Positions 6,054 through 8,943 of a stretch of DNA of 8,943 bases are shown one piece after another. Below the pieces are notes generated by a model that saw only the letters and a program-made list of their open reading frames with translations, ran no database searches and was not told the DNA's origin. A program made the position numbers and the translations under genes. The stretch lies in contig JACZXN010000044.1 in NCBI GenBank assembly GCA_022571575.1, positions 1-8,943 of the forward strand, read 5' to 3'. Each line of letters starts with the position of its first letter. The first letter of the stretch is position 1. The stretch is from Chloroflexota bacterium. GTDB taxonomy: Bacteria > Chloroflexota > Dehalococcoidia > UBA3495.

Positions 6054-7751
6054 ATGTATCAACCCGGAGGCGGACCCAGGACACCCGAATTAGACTTTGA
6101 CCAGATCATGACCAAGATACGCGACGGCGTCGGCCGTATCTCCCAGCGTTTGGGGGGCGGCGGAATGGGGTTGGCGGCGGTCCTGATCGTGGGCCTGATA
6201 TTCGTTATCTGGCTGGCCACCGGAATCTACACCACCAGCCCCGGCGAGCAGGCCGTGCTCCGCCTGTTCGGAAAAGCCGAGCCGGCTCCCGTGATTCAAA
6301 ACGGCCTTCACTGGTGGTGGCCCGGTCCCATCGGCAATAGAGACGTCGTGAGGACCGACTTGGTGCGCCGCCTGGAACTCGGCTTCCGGAGCGGCGAAGG
6401 CGTGGCCGACACGCCGGTGCCCGTGGAAGCCCAGATGATCAGCGGCGACCTGAACATCATCGACGTGCAGATGGTGGTCCAATACGACATCAAGGACCTG
6501 ACCAGTTTCCTCTTCCGGGTGGACGACCCCGGAGAGGAAGCCGGGTCGCAACGCAGTATCGAGCCCGGACGGCCGGACGGCCGGACCTTGAAGGACGCCA
6601 CTGAAGCGGCCCTCCGCCTGGTGGTGGGGCAGCGTTCCCTGGCCGAGGTCCTGGCCGAAGAGCGCGTTAACTTGGAGATAGACACCAGGATAAAACTGCA
6701 GGAGATCATTGACGGCTACAACACCGGCATAAATATCGTCAGCGTGGAGCTGCAGAGGGTGGAGGCGCCGTCGGAGGTCCAAGCCGCCTTCAACGACGTG
6801 CTCCAAGCCCGCCAGGACAAGGTGACGGCCACCAACCAGGCCCAGGCCTACGAGAACCAGGTGCTCCCTGAAGCCAGGGGCCGGGCCGAACAGATAATCC
6901 AGCCGGCAGAGGCGTTCAAACGGGCCAGGATCGCAAGGGCCCAGGGTGAAGCCGACCAGTTCCTGTCCATCTTGGCCCAGTTCAACGACCGGTCCATCAC
7001 ACTGGCCAACGTGCTTCAGGACACGGACAACGCCGACGGCGACGACGACCCAACCACCGGCATCGGGCTTTTGGACGTGGCCATGATCGCGGCGCCCGAC
7101 CTGGACGGAAACGGGTTCGACATACTGGTCGCCAGCATAACGGTATTGGGAGGGTCCGATTGCGCGTTCACCGCCCAGGAGGTCCTCACCACCGCGGCGA
7201 CCCAGACCTGCGATTTCTCAGCGGCTTTCGCCGCGCAATCCGGCGACCTGACCATCGGCGAAGCCTTCTCCATCGCCTACTTGGGCAATGAAGACCTACT
7301 GATCCCCCAGTTCGTGGGCGCCGGGCCCTTCAGCGTCCGGCTGGGCAACCGGGCCCTGGACACTGACAACGCCGACCGCGACAACGACCCGGCCACCGGG
7401 ATCTCCGCCGCCGATATCACCGTGGTGGACGGCCCCGATGGCGGAGCAGTCCCCGGAGTGGACATCTCGGTGTCGGGTTTCGACCCGGCCAACAACATCG
7501 TGACCTTCCGCGTCCAGCCTGGAGAGACCCTCCGGGCCGGCGACCTGTTCACCGTCCAGTACCTGAACCAGGAAGACCTGGCCGTTCCGGCCACCAGCCT
7601 GGTCACCCAGGAAAGGCTGTTCCTGGAGGCCATGGAGGAAATACTGCCGGTGATCAACAAGATCATCGTTTCGCCCGACGCGGAAACGGTCTTGATACTC
7701 GGCGGCCAGGGCGGGATCGTTCCGGTCCCGGTGGGACCGGCTGCCCCGTAG
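6054..7751 (+). CDS. hflK: HflK, SPFH-family FtsH modulator, with a large tandem-repeat insertion
   Basis: The membrane SPFH protein that with HflC forms a cage around FtsH and limits its attack on membrane proteins. Layout: Gly-rich cytoplasmic N-terminus (1-38), one TM (about 38-57), SPFH domain starting YTTSPGEQAVLRLFGK (59-74) with GLHWWWPGPI (84-93), and a charged coiled coil (about 248-310, including ARQDKVTATNQAQAYENQVLP). The family's C-terminal helix is TQERLFLEAMEEILPVINKIIV (518-539), ending in a hydrophobic tail (545-561). In normal HflK the segment GEADQFLSILAQF joins directly to T-x-ERL-x-LEAMEE. Here about 204 residues (313-516) intervene. Without them the length would be about 361, normal for the family. 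A shorter extra loop (about 158-179) interrupts the SPFH domain after FRVDDP. The only two cysteines (C370, C386) lie in the insertion. hflC follows after 81 nt with no terminator between, so the two are probably co-transcribed. Confidence 0.95.
   Translation: MYQPGGGPRTPELDFDQIMTKIRDGVGRISQRLGGGGMGLAAVLIVGLIFVIWLATGIYTTSPGEQAVLRLFGKAEPAPVIQNGLHWWWPGPIGNRDVVRTDLVRRLELGFRSGEGVADTPVPVEAQMISGDLNIIDVQMVVQYDIKDLTSFLFRVDDPGEEAGSQRSIEPGRPDGRTLKDATEAALRLVVGQRSLAEVLAEERVNLEIDTRIKLQEIIDGYNTGINIVSVELQRVEAPSEVQAAFNDVLQARQDKVTATNQAQAYENQVLPEARGRAEQIIQPAEAFKRARIARAQGEADQFLSILAQFNDRSITLANVLQDTDNADGDDDPTTGIGLLDVAMIAAPDLDGNGFDILVASITVLGGSDCAFTAQEVLTTAATQTCDFSAAFAAQSGDLTIGEAFSIAYLGNEDLLIPQFVGAGPFSVRLGNRALDTDNADRDNDPATGISAADITVVDGPDGGAVPGVDISVSGFDPANNIVTFRVQPGETLRAGDLFTVQYLNQEDLAVPATSLVTQERLFLEAMEEILPVINKIIVSPDAETVLILGGQGGIVPVPVGPAAP
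6990..7601 (+). other. Insertion of two Asp-rich tandem repeats in HflK
   Basis: Repeat A begins DTDNADGDDDPTTGI (323-337) and ends GEAFSIAYLGNEDLLIP (402-418). Repeat B begins DTDNADRDNDPATGI (436-450) and ends GDLFTVQYLNQEDLAVP (496-512). Each contains an N-terminal Asp-rich loop like calcium-binding D-x-D-x-D loops (thrombospondin type-3 or dockerin style), then alternating hydrophobic residues that suggest beta strands, then the shared motif F-x-x-x-YL-x-x-EDL-x-x-P. The lengths are about 96 and 77 residues. Flanking HflK sequence is intact and in frame. By analogy with E. coli HflK topology the insertion sits outside the cytoplasm, at the turn between the two coiled-coil segments. Calcium binding and adhesin-like fold are inferences. 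Confidence 0.8.
7020..7403 (+). repeat. DNA-level direct repeat encoding the DTDNAD motif
   Basis: The 45-nt segments 7020-7064 and 7359-7403 match at 39 positions by eye, and most differences are synonymous or conservative. They encode the Asp-rich starts of repeats A and B of the HflK insertion. The spacing of 339 nt is a multiple of three. The similarity fits an internal duplication that has been partly preserved. Confidence 0.75.
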
Positions 7752-7832
7752 CCTAGCCTGTAAGTCAGCCGGGATTCAGATCAAAAAACTCCAACGGCAA
7801 CCCGATAGTTACTAAGATAAAAAGGGGTCTCC

Positions 7833-8816
7833 ATGAGGAACCTAGTCATCGCCGGGGTAGTGGTTATCCTGGTCATAATAGTCGTATCACAGAGCCTGTT
7901 CGTGGTGCAGGAAACCGAGCAGGTGGTGGTCACCCGCTTCGGTGACGTGCAGAGCATTCACACTGCGCCCGGCCTCTTCCTGAAAGCCCCATTCGTGGAC
8001 ACCGTCATCTCCTACGACAGACGGTTGCTGCGTATCGACGCCCCGCCCGACCGGTTCTTGGACAAGGACATCAACATCTTGGAGATCGATGTTTACGGCC
8101 GGTTCCTGATCAGCAACCCGCGTGAGTTCCTGCAGACGCTGACCACCGAAGACAACGCCCGCCGGATCCTGGCCCAACGGATCAACTCGTCCCTTCGCGC
8201 CGAGGTCGCCAAGCGCAGCCGTGAAGAGATCATCGGCGGCAACGTCGAATTGGACGAATCCGGCGCACCGGTGACCGACGACGAGGGCAACACCCGCGTC
8301 CAGCCCACCAACTCCCGGACGGATTTGTTGAACGACGTGATCGCGGCAGTCCAGATCAACCTGGCCCAGGAAGACCCGCCCTTCGGCGTCGTCATGGTGG
8401 ACATCCGCATCAAGCGCGCCGATTTCCCGGTGGAGGTGGCCGGCCGGATCTTCGAGCGGATGCGGTCGGACCGTGAGAAGATATCCCGCCGGTTGCGCGC
8501 CGAGGGTGAGGAAGAAGCCCGCACCAGGAGGGCCGCCGCCGACCGGGAGGTTGAGGTCATCCTGGCCGAGGCCGACAGAGACGCCTCCCGGCTCCGTGGT
8601 GACGGCGAGGCCCAGGCCATCTCGATACTGTCCGAGTCCCTGAACCAGGACCCCGAATTCTTCTCGTTCCAGAGGAGTCTGCAAGCCTATAAGACCTTCT
8701 TGAACCAGCGGACCACGGTCATTCTGTCCTCAGAGGCCGACATCTTCAAGTTCTTACAGAGTCCCGGAATCGGCACCAGCGCCACCTTTGGCGACAGCGC
8801 CGCCGGCACCCAGTAA
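7833..8816 (+). CDS. hflC: HflC, SPFH-family FtsH modulator
   Basis: Partner of HflK in the membrane complex that surrounds FtsH. The 327-aa length is close to the usual size (E. coli about 334). Layout: short N-terminus, one TM or signal anchor (about 4-22), SPFH domain starting FVVQETEQVVVTRFGDV (23-39) with APGLFLKAPFVDTV (45-58), and the conserved VDIRIKRADFP (189-199). A charged coiled coil (about 204-262, rich in R/E/A, ending RLRGDGEAQAI) follows. The family-typical end PEFFSFQRSLQAYKTFL (274-290) is followed by VILSSEADIFKFL (296-308). A polar, acidic loop of about 25 residues (137-162, with DESGAPVTDDEGNTR) interrupts the SPFH region where most HflC proteins are shorter. The ATG at 7833 follows AAAGGGG (7821-7827) by five bases. 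It is the second gene of the hflKC operon and is followed by a terminator-like hairpin. Confidence 0.96.
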   Translation: MRNLVIAGVVVILVIIVVSQSLFVVQETEQVVVTRFGDVQSIHTAPGLFLKAPFVDTVISYDRRLLRIDAPPDRFLDKDINILEIDVYGRFLISNPREFLQTLTTEDNARRILAQRINSSLRAEVAKRSREEIIGGNVELDESGAPVTDDEGNTRVQPTNSRTDLLNDVIAAVQINLAQEDPPFGVVMVDIRIKRADFPVEVAGRIFERMRSDREKISRRLRAEGEEEARTRRAAADREVEVILAEADRDASRLRGDGEAQAISILSESLNQDPEFFSFQRSLQAYKTFLNQRTTVILSSEADIFKFLQSPGIGTSATFGDSAAGTQ

Positions 8817-8824
8817 CCGGTACT

Positions 8825-8854
8825 AACGCCCGGCACTCGATATCAACGCCCGGC
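8825..8854. repeat. Direct repeat AACGCCCGGC, two copies 20 bp apart
   Basis: Identical 10-mers occur at 8825-8834 and 8845-8854, just after the hflC stop codon, each followed by a similar tail ending in TCGA. The 20-bp period is about two helical turns. It may be a local duplication or a protein-binding pair. No function is assigned. Confidence 0.55.
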
Positions 8855-8860
8855 GATTCG

Positions 8861-8909
8861 ACGTCCCTCGTCCAGACCCCTGGTGGTCTTCTCGGGGGAC
8901 GTTATTATT
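8861..8909 (+). terminator. Probable terminator after hflC
   Basis: The outer arms ACGTCCC (8861-8867) and GGGACGT (8896-8902) pair perfectly and enclose an inner stem AGACC / GGTCT (8874-8878 and 8885-8889). The hairpin is followed by TATTATTA, a U-rich but interrupted tail. It lies 44 nt past the hflC stop. The form is less clean than the other two terminators in the window. The last 34 bases to the window edge show no supported gene. Confidence 0.55.
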
Positions 8910-8943
8910 ATGCGAAAACCCTGTTCCAGCCGCATGGAAACCT

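Noticed and set aside
5575..6084. A 169-codon minus-strand open frame covering the hflK upstream region
   Set aside because: It has low-complexity Arg/Ala/Pro-rich content, overlaps both the hflK start and the 92-aa gene, and has no domain pattern.

Overview
The window is GC-rich and densely coding. It looks like chromosomal DNA of a bacterium related to Chloroflexota (Dehalococcoidia/SAR202-like) or possibly Actinobacteria. That placement is an inference from three things: the style of the FtsH N-terminus, an actinobacterial-type CysA sulfurtransferase active site (CRIGERSS), and a GlnR-type operator in front of amt. It was not checked against any database. There are no tRNA, rRNA, CRISPR or insertion-sequence signals.

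Layout. (1) Positions 1-172 hold a strong 18-bp hairpin (12-56) downstream of amt and no convincing gene. (2) 173-1525 (-) is an Amt ammonium transporter. Its upstream region carries six 5-mers at exact 11-bp spacing (1578-1637), which match the actinobacterial GlnR consensus. (3) 1918-2760 (-) is a two-domain thiosulfate sulfurtransferase followed by a textbook intrinsic terminator (1843-1875). (4) A divergent intergenic region (2761-3096) contains a good sigma-70-type promoter for (5) ftsH (3097-5313, +), which ends in a terminator hairpin (5357-5388). (6) A small unrecognised 92-aa gene lies antisense at 5415-5693 (-) with its own TATAAT box. (7) hflK (6054-7751) and hflC (7833-8816) form a likely operon, ending in a terminator-like hairpin near the right edge.

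How they fit together. FtsH is a membrane AAA+ zinc protease, and HflK/HflC are the SPFH proteins that cage FtsH and modulate its access to membrane substrates. The most interesting point is that both partners are enlarged by in-frame domain insertions. FtsH has about 76 extra residues inside its M41 peptidase domain that resemble a second copy of its own extracytoplasmic N-terminal domain. HflK has about 200 extra residues at the junction of its two C-terminal coiled-coil segments, built from two tandem Asp-rich repeats. HflC and HflK also carry short extra acidic or polar loops in the SPFH region. Together these suggest a lineage-specific remodelled FtsH-HflKC complex. The second notable point is the six-unit GlnR-like operator, which implies nitrogen-responsive control of amt.
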